In this document: positions 33,923-43,069 of the stretch, one piece after another
Numbering within the stretch: position 1 is the stretch's first letter
Layout: each line of letters begins with the position of its first letter
From: Phenylobacterium sp. J367
GTDB taxonomy: Bacteria; Pseudomonadota; Alphaproteobacteria; Caulobacterales; Caulobacteraceae
DNA length: 64,000 nt
Assembly (NCBI RefSeq): GCF_024699985.1
Contig: NZ_JAJONA010000001.1
Span: forward strand, 2,734,501 to 2,798,500
Direction of reading: 5' to 3'
Program-made: the position numbers and the translations under genes
The notes under the pieces: model-generated
Seen by the model: only the letters and a program-made list of their open reading frames with translations
What the model was told of the DNA's origin: nothing
The model's database searches: none

Positions 33923-35803
33923 TTAAGCCGCATCTGCCTGTGAACCATCCAGGTGCAGGCGGCGCTCCAGCACGATCGCCGCCACGCCGACCCACCCCAC
34001 CAGCACGAAGGCATAGACCCGCTCCCACCAGCCGACGTTGGCGTCGTTCACCGTCCCCGGGAAAACGAGATGTTTGGTGATCACGGTGAGCGCCGCCATC
34101 ACGACGAAGACAGCCGCCAGGAAGACCTTCAGGCGCGGCAGGTCGCGCCGGCTACGGAGGCCGAACAGCAGGAGCAGGGGGGCGATCTGGATGCCGAGCC
34201 CGAGATTGATCGCCATGTGGCGGGGATCCGGCCATGGGTAGACCGCCGACATCGCGAGGCCGACCCCGGCCAAGGCGAAGGCGACGGCGGTGAGGCCGCC
34301 GCTGACGCGCGCGTTGGCGAGGCCGGCCACCGCCAGGCCGAAGCCGGCGCCCGCGACGCCCGCCATGACACCGGCCGCAAGCACCCCGACATTGAAGAAG
34401 ATGGCCGCCGGCGCGGTGGCGCCGCCCAGTTCGCTCAAGTACTGCCGGGCGTGGTTAAACCCCGGGTAGGACGCCACCGCGAGCGTCACGCTGATCAGGG
34501 CGACCGCCGGCGCGGCGACGCCGAACCCAAGCATCAGCCGACGACGGGCGAACGGCTGAGGTCCGGCGGGATGGGGTTTCGGCGCCTTCAGACCCCACAG
34601 AGTGCGCACGACGGGAAGGCGGCGGGCTGCCTCATAGGTGAGCAGGCTGCCGCCGAAGGTGACGCCGATCAGCAGCAGGGCCTCGAAAAGGGCCGGCAAG
34701 TGCGCGGGCCGGATCACCCAGACGGCGACCACCAGGATGGTCTGGTGCGCGAGGTAGCAGGGGAAGACCGCCTGATTGAGATAGGCGAGGCGCGGACCGG
34801 ACGCCTGGCTCAGGTAGCGGCGCGCGTAGCCCAGCGCCGCCGCGATCGCCATCCATTGGAAGACGCCGAAGACCACCGCGCGCGGGACGCCCAGAAAGGC
34901 GCCGCCTCCCGGGTGGCCGTGCTGGATCATGACCAGGGGCAGGGCCAGAGCGGCGATGGTCAGGCTGGTTCGCCGGTTCCGCTCGAGGTCGTCCCAGACC
35001 CGCTCGCGGCCCACCATGAGGTAGCCGAAGAGCAGGGCCGCGAACGACTGGGCGTGGTTGTACCAGTCGCCGGTCAGGTTGTTGGTCACGCCGAAGAACG
35101 GGAAGAGCGCGATCCGGATGGCGACGAAATAAAGCGTCGGGATCGCCAGCACCCGCCAGCCGCGCAGAGCGGCCTCCAGGCGGTCGCCCAGAATCCCGAT
35201 CGGCCCGCGGGCCGCCAGCAGCGGGCTGGCGATGAGCGCGTAGGCGGCCACATAGACCACGAACCAGAGGTGATTCACCGGCACGCCGTTGGCGAGCCCG
35301 GCCGGGCTGAACTCGGCGGCGATCCAGGGCAGCAGGCCAGACGACCACCAGCCCTTGTCCAGAGCCTCGAGCCAGGATTGTACGGGGACGAGGATGAGTA
35401 CGCCGAACAGCAGCGGCGGCCCCAGCCGCTTCAGCCGTTCAAGGGCGAGATCGCCGGCCGACAGGCCGGAGGCGACGAATCGGAGCGCGGCGCCGGAGAC
35501 CAGGAACAGCAGGGTCAGCCGCCAGGGGCCGGTGGCCAGCAGGGCCTCCTCCATCCACCAGAAGGTGTGGGTGCTCTGCACGTGCCAATCGAGCGGACCG
35601 TAGACCAGGCCCACGTGGAACAGGATCAGCAGCCCGAAGGCGATGATGCGAATCCAGTCGAGGTCGTAACGGCGGCCTCCCGCGGGACGCTGGAGGCGGG
35701 CGGCTTCACGAACGGGCGTCGGCGCCGCCGGCGTCGCGCCGTCGCTGGAGGGCGCCTTGCGGGCCCCCGCGACCGCGCCGGACGCAGAACTCGTTGCCGT
35801 CAT
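33923..35803 (-). CDS. Acyltransferase-3 (OpgC-like) fused to DUF998
   Basis: A 626-residue membrane protein. After about 55 disordered residues, an acyltransferase-3 domain (to about residue 410) starts RRYDLDWIRIIAFGLLILFH and continues FLVSGAALRFV and NHLWFVVYVAAYAL, the pattern of OpgC-type succinyltransferases. The C-terminal third (SVTLAVASYPGFNHARQYLS, then ELGGATAPAAIFFNVGVL) is a DUF998 membrane domain. It lies 140 bp upstream of opgH, so decoration of periplasmic glucans is likely. The fusion is unusual. Confidence 0.8.
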   Translation of the reverse strand: MTATSSASGAVAGARKAPSSDGATPAAPTPVREAARLQRPAGGRRYDLDWIRIIAFGLLILFHVGLVYGPLDWHVQSTHTFWWMEEALLATGPWRLTLLFLVSGAALRFVASGLSAGDLALERLKRLGPPLLFGVLILVPVQSWLEALDKGWWSSGLLPWIAAEFSPAGLANGVPVNHLWFVVYVAAYALIASPLLAARGPIGILGDRLEAALRGWRVLAIPTLYFVAIRIALFPFFGVTNNLTGDWYNHAQSFAALLFGYLMVGRERVWDDLERNRRTSLTIAALALPLVMIQHGHPGGGAFLGVPRAVVFGVFQWMAIAAALGYARRYLSQASGPRLAYLNQAVFPCYLAHQTILVVAVWVIRPAHLPALFEALLLIGVTFGGSLLTYEAARRLPVVRTLWGLKAPKPHPAGPQPFARRRLMLGFGVAAPAVALISVTLAVASYPGFNHARQYLSELGGATAPAAIFFNVGVLAAGVMAGVAGAGFGLAVAGLANARVSGGLTAVAFALAGVGLAMSAVYPWPDPRHMAINLGLGIQIAPLLLLFGLRSRRDLPRLKVFLAAVFVVMAALTVITKHLVFPGTVNDANVGWWERVYAFVLVGWVGVAAIVLERRLHLDGSQADAA

Positions 35804-36067
35804 GCTGCCTCCGAACCGGCGGACCTCAAACGCGGGCGGCCCTCCGGCGCAAGGATCATCCCCCGCCCGAACTGACGACGCCGAAAACGCCGGCATGGTC
35901 GGTGAGCGGGCAGATAGTCGGCGACGGGGCCGGCGGCAATCTCCGTCGGCAGGACAGACCGCGGACAGAACCGCGCACCGGCGCCCATAGCGCGGCGGGA
36001 CCGGATTGCGCTGACCGGAGGTGACGCCACGCTCGCGAGCCCCGGCGTCGGTCCGCTGCCTCCGTGA

Positions 36068-36702
36068 TCAGGCCGTGATCAGGTTGTGTCTCACGGCAAA
36101 GCGCACGAACTCGGCCGCCGTGCGCACGGCGGCTTTCCTGAACACCGACGCCCTGTGGGTCTCGACGGTTTTGACCGCGATCACCAGTCGGCGCGCGATC
36201 TGCTTGTTGCTGCTGCCCTCGGCAAGGAGTTGCGCGACCTCTAATTCCCGGGTCGTGAAGGCCTCGAGACCGGTCAGCTTCCGCCCGCCCCGAGCCGCGT
36301 CGAGCAGCAACTGGGATATCTCCGGGGAGAAATAGGTCCGATCTGCCCCCAGGGCCTGGATGGCGGCGCCGACGTCACCGGCGCCGTCGGCCTTCAGCAG
36401 ATAGCCCCGGCGCCGGCGGACAGCCCCGCGCTGACGGTTACCTCATCGTCGCACATGGTGAAGAGCAGGACGCGGGTCTTCGGCAGGTCCTGCTTCAGCC
36501 GGCGTGTCAGGGCGACGCCGTTCAGCAGCGGCAGGCTGATATCGAGGACAGCCACGTCGGGCTGTTCGCGAATCGCCAGCTCCAGCGCTTCGCGCCCGTC
36601 GGCGGCTTCGCCGCACACCTCCCAACCGGGATGTTCCGCCACGACCTCACGGACGGCGCGGCGCACGATCTGATGATCGTCGGCGATGAGAACCCGGAGC
36701 AT
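36068..36702 (-). CDS. LuxR/FixJ-type response regulator (frameshifted)
   Basis: Receiver from ATG 36702: MLRVLIADDHQIVRRAVREV, phosphoacceptor D in VAVLDISLPLLNG. The frame ends early near 36405 after GLSAGAGAIC; one missing base restores RGYLLKADGAGDVGAAI, and the C-terminal LuxR HTH FTTRELEVAQLLAEGSSNKQ, then KTVETHRASVFRKA. Corrected length about 211 residues. Its sensor kinase is not adjacent. Confidence 0.88.
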
Positions 36703-36795
36703 GGCCAAGCAGTACCATTGGCCAGGCAAGCAAGGTCGCTGAAAGCGCTCAAAATGGGCGCTCGGAGAACTTTGGAATTGGAAGTTCCGCGGACC

Positions 36796-37281
36796 TCAGT
36801 TCCGGGTCGCAGACGCGTCAAGCCCGTCGCCGAGGTTCGCGTCGAGGGTCTCGGCGATCCGCGCCACCATACGGACCAGCGCCGCCCGTGCGGGCTCCAT
36901 CGCGCGGTATCCCTCGGGGGTGTAGCGCAGGTTCCGGCCCTCACGAACGACCCAACCAAGCTCGACCAGCTGAGCGACCTTTCGCCGGACCGTTTCGCGG
37001 GGAATGTGCGTGGAATCGGCGATCGACTGGGTGTTGACGTCGAGCATCGGCAGGTGGTCGATGCGGCCCTCCATGACGGCCTGGCCGTCCAGGGCCGGGA
37101 AATCCGGATGGAGATTGGCCCGCTGGATGATGATCATCATCACCAGGAGCGTATCGAGGTCGCTCTCACACAACTCCCGCGCCACGACCAGGAAGTGAAC
37201 AAGCGGCTCGCTGACCCCCGACGCGAGGCGGGGGGTGTTGCGAGCGATGATCGACGTCAGATCGGTGCGGGACCTGGGCAT
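36796..37281 (-). CDS. Winged-helix transcriptional regulator
   Basis: A 161-residue regulator. Helical N-terminal half (LVHFLVVARELCESDLDTLL) and a winged helix IADSTHIPRETVRRKVAQLV, then GWVVREGRNLRYTPEGYRAM, like MarR/Crp-type wHTH domains. The ligand and targets are unknown. It reads away from the tRNA-Thr fragment at 37456. Confidence 0.75.
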   Translation of the reverse strand: MPRSRTDLTSIIARNTPRLASGVSEPLVHFLVVARELCESDLDTLLVMMIIIQRANLHPDFPALDGQAVMEGRIDHLPMLDVNTQSIADSTHIPRETVRRKVAQLVELGWVVREGRNLRYTPEGYRAMEPARAALVRMVARIAETLDANLGDGLDASATRN

Positions 37282-37412
37282 GCGCGTTCGTCGGATCGCG
37301 GGCCTTCACTGGCCCGCCGGATCAGCACCGCCCATTTTGGGCGTTCACGCAATCGACTTTGTCCAAGGGGCCGCCCCAAAACCCGTGCCCCGGTGAGCAG
37401 CCGATACGAAGC

Positions 37413-37439
37413 GGCCCCGGGCGCATGGCGCTCGGGGCC
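37413..37439 (-). terminator. Hairpin downstream of the tRNA-Thr 3' end
   Basis: GGCCCCGGGCGC and GCGCTCGGGGCC can pair around ATG (one mismatch). On the minus strand it follows the CCA end of the tRNA fragment by about 17 bases, where a tRNA terminator would sit. No T run. Confidence 0.4.
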
Positions 37440-37455
37440 GTCGTCACTTCAGAAG

Positions 37456-37500
37456 TGGTGCCGCCGGGCAGGATTGAACTGCCGACCTCAGCCTTACCAA
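37456..37500 (-). other. tRNA-Thr(GGT) 3' fragment, likely integration (att) site
   Basis: On the minus strand the 45 bases run from TTGGTAA (anticodon loop with GGT) through AGGTC, the T arm GGCAG-TTCAATC-CTGCC, acceptor strand CGGCGGC and ACCA. The 5' half of the tRNA is absent. Tyrosine recombinases commonly use this segment as attachment core, and an integrase gene lies 176 bp away. The 394-bp gap to the integrase otherwise has AT-richer sequence without a supported gene. Confidence 0.75.
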
Positions 37501-37675
37501 TACAGTAAAAACGACCGCGAAATCTACGATAAGCTACGTTTCTACTCGACGAAAGCTCATTGGAAATTGCATCGGCTGCGATCCGTTTGTACGGATTTTC
37601 AGTCAATCTGCTTCCGGTGGGCTTCCGGGTCGGAAAGGATGAGGTCGCTGGCGGGGCCATAAGGAGAACGGTCTG

Positions 37676-39271
37676 ATGCTGCGCAAGAAATTGACCCTCC
37701 GCATCGTCGAGGGAGCGCCGGTCGGCGAAGTAGACGCATTTATTTGGGACTCGGTGGTGAAAGGATTCGCGGTGCGCATCCAGCCCGGCGGGACCCGGAC
37801 GTTCCTGGTCCAGTACCGGTTCGCGGGCCAGTCCCGGCGCTACAAGATCGGCCTCTACGGCTCGCCCTGGACGGTCGAGACGGCGCGGTCGAAGGCGCTT
37901 TGGGTGCTCGGCCAGGTGGCGGACGGCGTGGACCCGCAGGCCGAGAAATTCGCCGCGCGGAAGGCGATGACCGTGGCGGAGCTCTGCGACCTCTACCTCC
38001 GCGAGGGGATGGCGACCTGCAAGGACAGCTCGATCGAGTCGGCCCGCAGCGACATCGACAACCACATCAAGCCGCTGCTGGGGCCGAAGACCGCGGCGGC
38101 GGTGACGCGCGAGGACGTCGACAAGCTTCTGCTGGCCGTGGCCGAGGGGAAGACGGCGAAGCGGATGAAGACCCGGACGCGCGGCCTCTCCCGGGTGCGC
38201 GGCGGCAAGGGCGCCGCCAACAGCTCGGTGGTGACCCTTTCGGCGGCCTTCGCCTTCGGCGTGTCCCGCGGGGTGCGCACCGACAACCCGGCGTGGCGCG
38301 TGCGGCGGTTCCGGGAGCGCAAGCTCGCGCGCTTCCTGTCGCCCGCCGAGCTGGGGCGGCTTGGCGAGGCCATCGCGGTGGCCGAGTCGCTGGGGGTCGA
38401 GAACCGGTACGCGCTGGCGGCGATCCGGCTTCTGATCCTCACCGGCTGCCGGAAGAACGAGATCCTGACGGCGAAGCACGCCTACCTGGACAGTTTCCAC
38501 CGCTGCCTGCGGCTGCCGGACAGCAAGACGGGCGAGAAGAGCGTCCACCTGGGCGCCGCGGCGCTGAAGATCATCCAGGACCTCGAGCCCGTGGACGGCA
38601 ATCCCTACCTGCTGCCGGGGCCCGGCGGAGCGGGGCGGCTGATCAACCTGCAGAAGCCGTGGGACCGCATCCGCACGGCCGCCGGGCTGAAGGACGTGCG
38701 GATCCACGACCTGCGCCATTCCTTCGCCAGCCTCGGCGTCGCCAGCGGCGACAGCCTCTATGTGGTGGGCGCCCTGCTGGGCCATCGCAGCCCGAAGACC
38801 ACCGCGCGATACGCCCACCTCGCCGACCACCCGGTGAAGAAGGCCGCCGACCGGATCGCCCAGGAGGCGGCGCTGCTGATCGGCGCCGAGATGCCGGACC
38901 TGCCGGTGGACGACGTGGCGACGCGGGAGCGGGCGGCGCGGGACGCCGCCGCCCAGGAACGGGCCGCCTCGATCCTGGGCGAGGTCCGCCGAGCCCGGTG
39001 GATGGACACGCCCGCCGCCGCGGCCTTCCTCGGCAACACCGTGGGGACCCTGCAGACCTGGCGCTGGATGGGCGTCGGGCCGGTCTTCCGGAAGATCGGC
39101 CGGCGGGTGGTCTATGCGCAGTCGGACCTGGAAGCCTGGGCGCGGCGCGAAGGCCTGGCGCTGCCCCCGCCTGCGCCGGCGCCCGTTCCCACGCCGGCGC
39201 CGAAGCCCACGGAGGTCGCGCAGCCGAACGTGGCGCAGTCATGCGAACCGCTGCAAGTGAAGTGGGGCTGA
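37676..39271 (+). CDS. P4-type tyrosine integrase with fused C-terminal excisionase-like HTH
   Basis: A 531-residue protein. The N-terminal DUF4102 arm-binding domain (about 1-95) and the core-binding domain precede the catalytic domain with R259 (TGCRKNEIL), H344 and R347 (HDLRHSFAS), H370 (LGHRSPKTT) and Y379 (RYAHL). Residues about 443-492 add an AlpA/Xis-like helix-turn-helix (DTPAAAAFLGNTVGTLQTWR, then VVYAQSDLEAWARR), followed by a Pro-rich tail. Good SD (AAGGAG). It integrates an element at the adjacent tRNA-Thr site. Confidence 0.93.
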   Translation: MLRKKLTLRIVEGAPVGEVDAFIWDSVVKGFAVRIQPGGTRTFLVQYRFAGQSRRYKIGLYGSPWTVETARSKALWVLGQVADGVDPQAEKFAARKAMTVAELCDLYLREGMATCKDSSIESARSDIDNHIKPLLGPKTAAAVTREDVDKLLLAVAEGKTAKRMKTRTRGLSRVRGGKGAANSSVVTLSAAFAFGVSRGVRTDNPAWRVRRFRERKLARFLSPAELGRLGEAIAVAESLGVENRYALAAIRLLILTGCRKNEILTAKHAYLDSFHRCLRLPDSKTGEKSVHLGAAALKIIQDLEPVDGNPYLLPGPGGAGRLINLQKPWDRIRTAAGLKDVRIHDLRHSFASLGVASGDSLYVVGALLGHRSPKTTARYAHLADHPVKKAADRIAQEAALLIGAEMPDLPVDDVATRERAARDAAAQERAASILGEVRRARWMDTPAAAAFLGNTVGTLQTWRWMGVGPVFRKIGRRVVYAQSDLEAWARREGLALPPPAPAPVPTPAPKPTEVAQPNVAQSCEPLQVKWG

Positions 39272-39357
39272 GCCGGGTCCCTGGCTCAAGACCTCGTCGT
39301 CCAGCCAGGGTCGCGTCGGGACGCCAGCGGCGTTTCGCCCATGAGCTCCGCCGACGA

Positions 39358-39578
39358 CGGTCGTGCTGGCGGACGACCTGGCGTGGCCCACCAGGCGGCT
39401 GGATGAGCAGTTCCGACGCAACCTCGACCGCTTCCCGGGGGCGTTCCAGCTGACCCCTGAGGAAGCTGAGGGTTTGAGGTCGCAATCTGCGGCCTCAAAC
39501 GCGCCGCGCCGCGGAGGAGCGCGCTAACGCCCCTGGCCCTTCACCGAGCACGGCGTGGCGATGGCGCCACGATCCTGA
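39358..39578 (+). pseudogene. ORF6N-domain (Rha/KilA-N-like) remnant
   Basis: Translation gives LADDLAWPTRRLDEQFRRNL, DRFPGAFQLTPEEAEGLRSQ, then an internal stop, WPFTEHGVAMA and another stop. This is the ORF6N pattern (RRLNEQVRRN..RFP..F.LT..E...LRSQ..TEHGV.M) of phage antirepressors, without a start and with stops. A decayed phage gene in the 360-bp stretch after the integrase. Confidence 0.6.
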
Positions 39579-39631
39579 ACTCGGAGGCGGCGCCGGCGGA
39601 CCTGGGACGCTGAGGCGGCCGGCGCAGCCGG

Positions 39632-39973
39632 ATGGCCCCGGGGCGCGGGGCCTGGGGGGCGTCGGGGTCCATCGCCCTCTTGCGTGACCTGGACAGACTC
39701 GCCGAGCCTCGCCCGCCGGGGGAGGGACGCGTGCGACTGGAGTGGCAGGACACCGGGGAGGAAGGAAAGGGCTTCTGGCAAGCGCGGCTGCGCAAGCCTG
39801 CTTCCGCTCCGCCGGGCTATACCCGGAACACCGTCGTCACCGAGTGGCTGACCCTGAACTGCCGGGGCGACTGGTCGAGCCATTCGGGGACGGCGAGCCT
39901 GCGCGTGCGATTCCGGAGCCGGGACGACCTGGAGCGGGCGCTGGAGATGTTCGGCGGCGCCCGGTCGGACTGA
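39632..39973 (+). CDS. Hypothetical protein
   Basis: Up to 113 residues. The part IALLRDLDRLAEPRPPGEGR, then LEWQDTGEEGKGFWQARLRK and TEWLTLNCRGDWSS looks like real beta-rich protein ending RDDLERALEMFGG. The first 15 residues from ATG 39632 look non-coding; the true start may be later. No family recognised. Confidence 0.45.
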   Translation: MAPGRGAWGASGSIALLRDLDRLAEPRPPGEGRVRLEWQDTGEEGKGFWQARLRKPASAPPGYTRNTVVTEWLTLNCRGDWSSHSGTASLRVRFRSRDDLERALEMFGGARSD

Positions 39974-40007
39974 CCGCGAGACCTTGGCGACCTGGGCTGG
40001 GCTGCGC

Positions 40008-40181
40008 CTAGAGCCGGCGGCAGTCGCCCTCGGGGGGGACCTCGCCCAGCTCGTGCAGGTCCCGCCAGCAGAGCGCCTCGTCGTTGGCGCGCGACCAGGC
40101 GACCGCCAGGGCCGCGCAGCCCAGCGCTAGCAGCACGCTGATGGCGGCGAGCAGTCGGATGAGGCGGTCCGGCGTCATCAT
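40008..40181 (-). CDS. Small single-pass membrane protein
   Basis: A 57-residue peptide (MMTPDRLIRLLAAISVLLAL) with one membrane helix and a short periplasmic part holding two cysteines (LCWRDL and GDCRRL). ATG at 40181 or 40178. Divergent from the secreted protein gene at 40269. Function unknown. Confidence 0.4.
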   Translation of the reverse strand: MMTPDRLIRLLAAISVLLALGCAALAVAWSRANDEALCWRDLHELGEVPPEGDCRRL

Positions 40182-40268
40182 GACCAAACCGGTTACCCCG
40201 GGCATCTGCTTGACGGAAGCCGAGCTGCGCGGTTGCGTAAATGACTCCTTTGAGCCCCGCGAGATTCC

Positions 40269-40811
40269 ATGCGCACCGTCCGCCTCCTGACCGTCTTCTG
40301 CATCCTCGGAGCGGGAACCGCCGTCGGCGCGCAGGAGCCGCCGCCGACGTTGATGCTGACCTGCGCCGGCACGGAGAAGGAGATCCAGCAGACAGGCTCG
40401 ACCTCGACGGTGACGGTGACGCCTGGGACGGATCCCGGCATCGGCGGGGCGGCGCACCGGGCTGCGGTCATTGCGCAGACCGCGACCACGCGGACCACCA
40501 GCAGCCCGACCTACGGTGAGGTGCGGGTGCCGGCGCGGATGAGCATCGCCGTAGCGGGCGGGGCTATCCGGGTCCGGCCGCCGGAGAACAACAGGCCGGG
40601 CCTTGGCCAGAAGAAGTCGGCGGACGGCTGGTATGAGATGGGCGAGGTGGAGATCGCAGAGACCCAGATCCGGGCCCGCGCTCCCTATGGGGGAATCCTG
40701 AGCGGCAAGCTGCGGCTGACGGTCGACCGGCAGACCGGGGACGCCAGGTACGGCGACTTCACAGGGGTCTGCGAGAAGGCCGAGACGGCGCCCACCGAAC
40801 GGAAGTTCTGA
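40269..40811 (+). CDS. Secreted hypothetical protein
   Basis: A 180-residue protein with a signal peptide (MRTVRLLTVFCILGAGTAVG). Mature part has two cysteines (LTCAGTEKE, TGVCEKAE) and a Thr/Ser-rich linker. The C-terminal RLTVDRQTGDARYGDFTGVC resembles the end of many small Caulobacterial periplasmic proteins. Function unknown. Confidence 0.55.
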   Translation: MRTVRLLTVFCILGAGTAVGAQEPPPTLMLTCAGTEKEIQQTGSTSTVTVTPGTDPGIGGAAHRAAVIAQTATTRTTSSPTYGEVRVPARMSIAVAGGAIRVRPPENNRPGLGQKKSADGWYEMGEVEIAETQIRARAPYGGILSGKLRLTVDRQTGDARYGDFTGVCEKAETAPTERKF

Positions 40812-40890
40812 TCCGGCGGCGGGCCGGACTCAGTCCGGCGAAACGTCTGGGCGGCCGATCTCCTTCAGCGAGGCGCTCAAAGGACCACGT

Positions 40891-40922
40891 TACAGACGGG
40901 AATTGCAGCCCTGTCTGTACAG
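40891..40922. promoter_or_regulatory. Operator dyad TACAGAC / GTCTGTA
   Basis: TACAGAC (40891-40897) and GTCTGTA (40913-40919) form an inverted pair, with CTGTACAG (40915-40922) an exact palindrome. The same half-site recurs at 44465-44511. It lies 117 bp upstream of the gene at 41039. Confidence 0.5.
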
Positions 40923-41038
40923 TCGTGCGCTGGGCCGCCGCGCTCCGTCCGTCGCGGCGATGACGGGCGTCCGGCGGATGCGGACTCGATTTCGCCATCG
41001 CTCTCGGCTAACCCCCGTGCCCCGCCGCCGGAGCCGCC

Positions 41039-41352
41039 ATGCAGGAATTCGTCGATCTCGAAGGTGCTTCAGGAGCCACCTATCGCTTCCGGCGGCTGCC
41101 GGACGGGGCGGAGCACCAGCGGATCGCCGGGAATTACGCCTACCTGCGCCCGAAGGGCGAGGGGGTGGTGCGGTGGTGCTGGTGGGGCTTACCAACGATC
41201 TCTCCAGCGTCGGCCGCCGTCCGCCGGGCGGCCAGCGCGGGGCGCGCCTGTTCACGCGGCTGAACGTGGCCCGGTCCGTGCGGGAGGCCGAGCATCAGGA
41301 CCTGGCGGCGCGGCACCCGACCGCTGAGGCCGGTCCGGACGCCGGAGCCTAG
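41039..41352 (+). CDS. Hypothetical protein (frameshifted)
   Basis: Starts MQEFVDLEGASGATYRFRRL, then IAGNYAYLRPKGEG. A five-G run (41161-41165) appears to lack one base; adding it gives AVVLVGLTNDLSSVGRRPPG and the ending TAEAGPDAGA, about 104 residues. Small beta-rich protein without a recognised family. It lies behind an operator-like dyad and upstream of a serine recombinase, suggesting island cargo or regulation. Confidence 0.5.
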
Positions 41353-41590
41353 CGGCGAGCCCCGTGGAGCGGCCGGGTTTCGGGCCTCACGTGGATCTGG
41401 AGGCGTGGGTCGCGGGGCGGCGGGCCCCGATTTATCCGCCGTTCACGAGATCCGCCATGGCTACACAGGCCGGGCTGGCGCCGGGATAGAGGCTCTGGTT
41501 TTGCTTTGAGGCGGCGCCCGCCGACTAGGGCGTCTGCCGGATAAGACCGCGCCGCCGTATCGCCTAGCATGGGCGGGTGGAGGTCGTCCG

Positions 41591-43027
41591 ATGCCGACGC
41601 CTGTTCGTCCCCGCGCTGCTCAGTACCTGCGCATGTCGACGGAGCACCAGAACTACTCCCTGGAGTTCCAGGCCGCCGCCAATGCGGCCTATGCCGCCGA
41701 GCACGGGCTGCAGATCGTCCAGACCTATACGGACGCCGGGATCAGCGGGCTGCGGCTGCAGGGCCGCGATGGGCTGAAGCAGCTGCTGGCCGACGTGTTG
41801 GGCGGCGGGGCGCCGTATGCGACCGTCCTGGTCTACGACGTCAGCCGCTGGGGCCGCTTCCAGGACGTGGACCAGGGCGCGCATTACGAGTTCGTCTGTC
41901 GCGAGGCGGGAGTAGAGATCATCTATACCGCCGAGCCGTTCCCGAACGACGGCAGCCTGTCCTCGGCGATCCTCAAGCAGCTCAAGCGGGCGATGGCCGC
42001 GGAGTACAGCCGCGAGCTCTCGGTGAAGGTGGGCCGCGCCAAGCGGGGCCTGCGGCTGAAGGGCTATTGGCCCGGCGGGCCGGCGGGATACGGATTCCGC
42101 CGCCTGGCGGTCAGCGCGGACGGCCGCGAGCACCACCTGATGCAGTCCGGGCAGCACAAGGCGTTTCGTGGCCTCCGGACGATCCTTGTGCCGGGGCCGC
42201 CGGAGGAGGTCGCCACGGTGCGGCGGATCTACAGCCTGTTCGTGGTCGCCGGGATGCGGACGGCGACGATCGCCGATCTGCTAAACGGGGAAGGCGTGCC
42301 CGGTGAGGGCGGGGTGCGCTGGACCTTCGACCGTGTGCGCCGGATCCTCACCAGCGAGAAGTATGCGGGCGTCCTGGTCCTCGGGAAGACCGAGGGGATG
42401 CTGACCCACCGGTGGTTCGTGCCACGCAAGGACTGGGTCCGGGTGGAGGGCGCGGTCGCGCCGCTGGTGACGCCGCAGATGTTCGCCCTGGCCCAGCGGC
42501 AATTCCATCTCCCCAGGTCGCGCCGGCCCACCCAGGAGGCCCTGCTCGACGAGCTTCGGCGGGTCTGGATCGAGCATGGGCGGATCAGCACGCTGCTGAT
42601 CAATTCCCATCCGGAGACCCATTGCAGCGCGACCATGATCAAGACCTTCGGGTCCATGGACGCGGCCTATGCGCGGCTCGGATATACGCCGTCCCGGCGG
42701 CAGCGGGCAGGGCAGCAGAATTCGGCGCGCGGCCGTGATGCGCGCTGGCGCGGCCACGCGCCCCTGAACGAGGAGGAGGCGCTGATCGCCCTCGCACGCC
42801 ACTGGCGGCGGGTGGGGCGGATCTCGGCCAACACGATCGACGCCGATCCCGAACTGGCCAGCGCCGACTGGTTCTGCCGGAGGTTCGGGGGCATGGCCAA
42901 CGTCTATGCGCGCCTCGGCTACACGCCGGACGCCGCCCAGCAGCGCCATCTCGACTGGCATGCGCGGAGGCAGGCGCGGCGCGGGGCCCTGACCGATGAC
43001 CCGCCGGATCACCGCCCTGTAGGTTAG
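41591..43027 (+). CDS. Large serine recombinase with C-terminal repeat domain
   Basis: A 478-residue protein. The resolvase domain has the catalytic S16 in YLRMSTEHQNYS, VLVYDVSRWGRFQD and an arginine-rich helix. A recombinase domain follows (GYWPGGPAGYGF, WTFDRVRRILTSEKYAG). Instead of a zinc ribbon, the C-terminus has two repeats of about 50 residues ending FGSMDAAYARLGYTPSRRQR and FGGMANVYARLGYTPDAAQQ, a type linked to HNH-associated DNA-binding repeats. Probably a DNA integrase or invertase of this island. Confidence 0.88.
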   Translation: MPTPVRPRAAQYLRMSTEHQNYSLEFQAAANAAYAAEHGLQIVQTYTDAGISGLRLQGRDGLKQLLADVLGGGAPYATVLVYDVSRWGRFQDVDQGAHYEFVCREAGVEIIYTAEPFPNDGSLSSAILKQLKRAMAAEYSRELSVKVGRAKRGLRLKGYWPGGPAGYGFRRLAVSADGREHHLMQSGQHKAFRGLRTILVPGPPEEVATVRRIYSLFVVAGMRTATIADLLNGEGVPGEGGVRWTFDRVRRILTSEKYAGVLVLGKTEGMLTHRWFVPRKDWVRVEGAVAPLVTPQMFALAQRQFHLPRSRRPTQEALLDELRRVWIEHGRISTLLINSHPETHCSATMIKTFGSMDAAYARLGYTPSRRQRAGQQNSARGRDARWRGHAPLNEEEALIALARHWRRVGRISANTIDADPELASADWFCRRFGGMANVYARLGYTPDAAQQRHLDWHARRQARRGALTDDPPDHRPVG

Positions 43028-43069
43028 ATATTCTTTGCCGATGTTCACTGTATGTTTTATACTGCGAGC

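Noticed and set aside
33953..35875. 640-residue plus-strand open frame opposite the OpgC-like gene
   Set aside because: High GC leaves the opposite strand free of stops; the translation is Gln/Arg/Gly-rich without any family pattern, while the minus strand reads as a clean membrane enzyme.
37456..37500. Functional tRNA gene
   Set aside because: Only the 3' half is present; no 5' acceptor strand or D arm can be found next to it.
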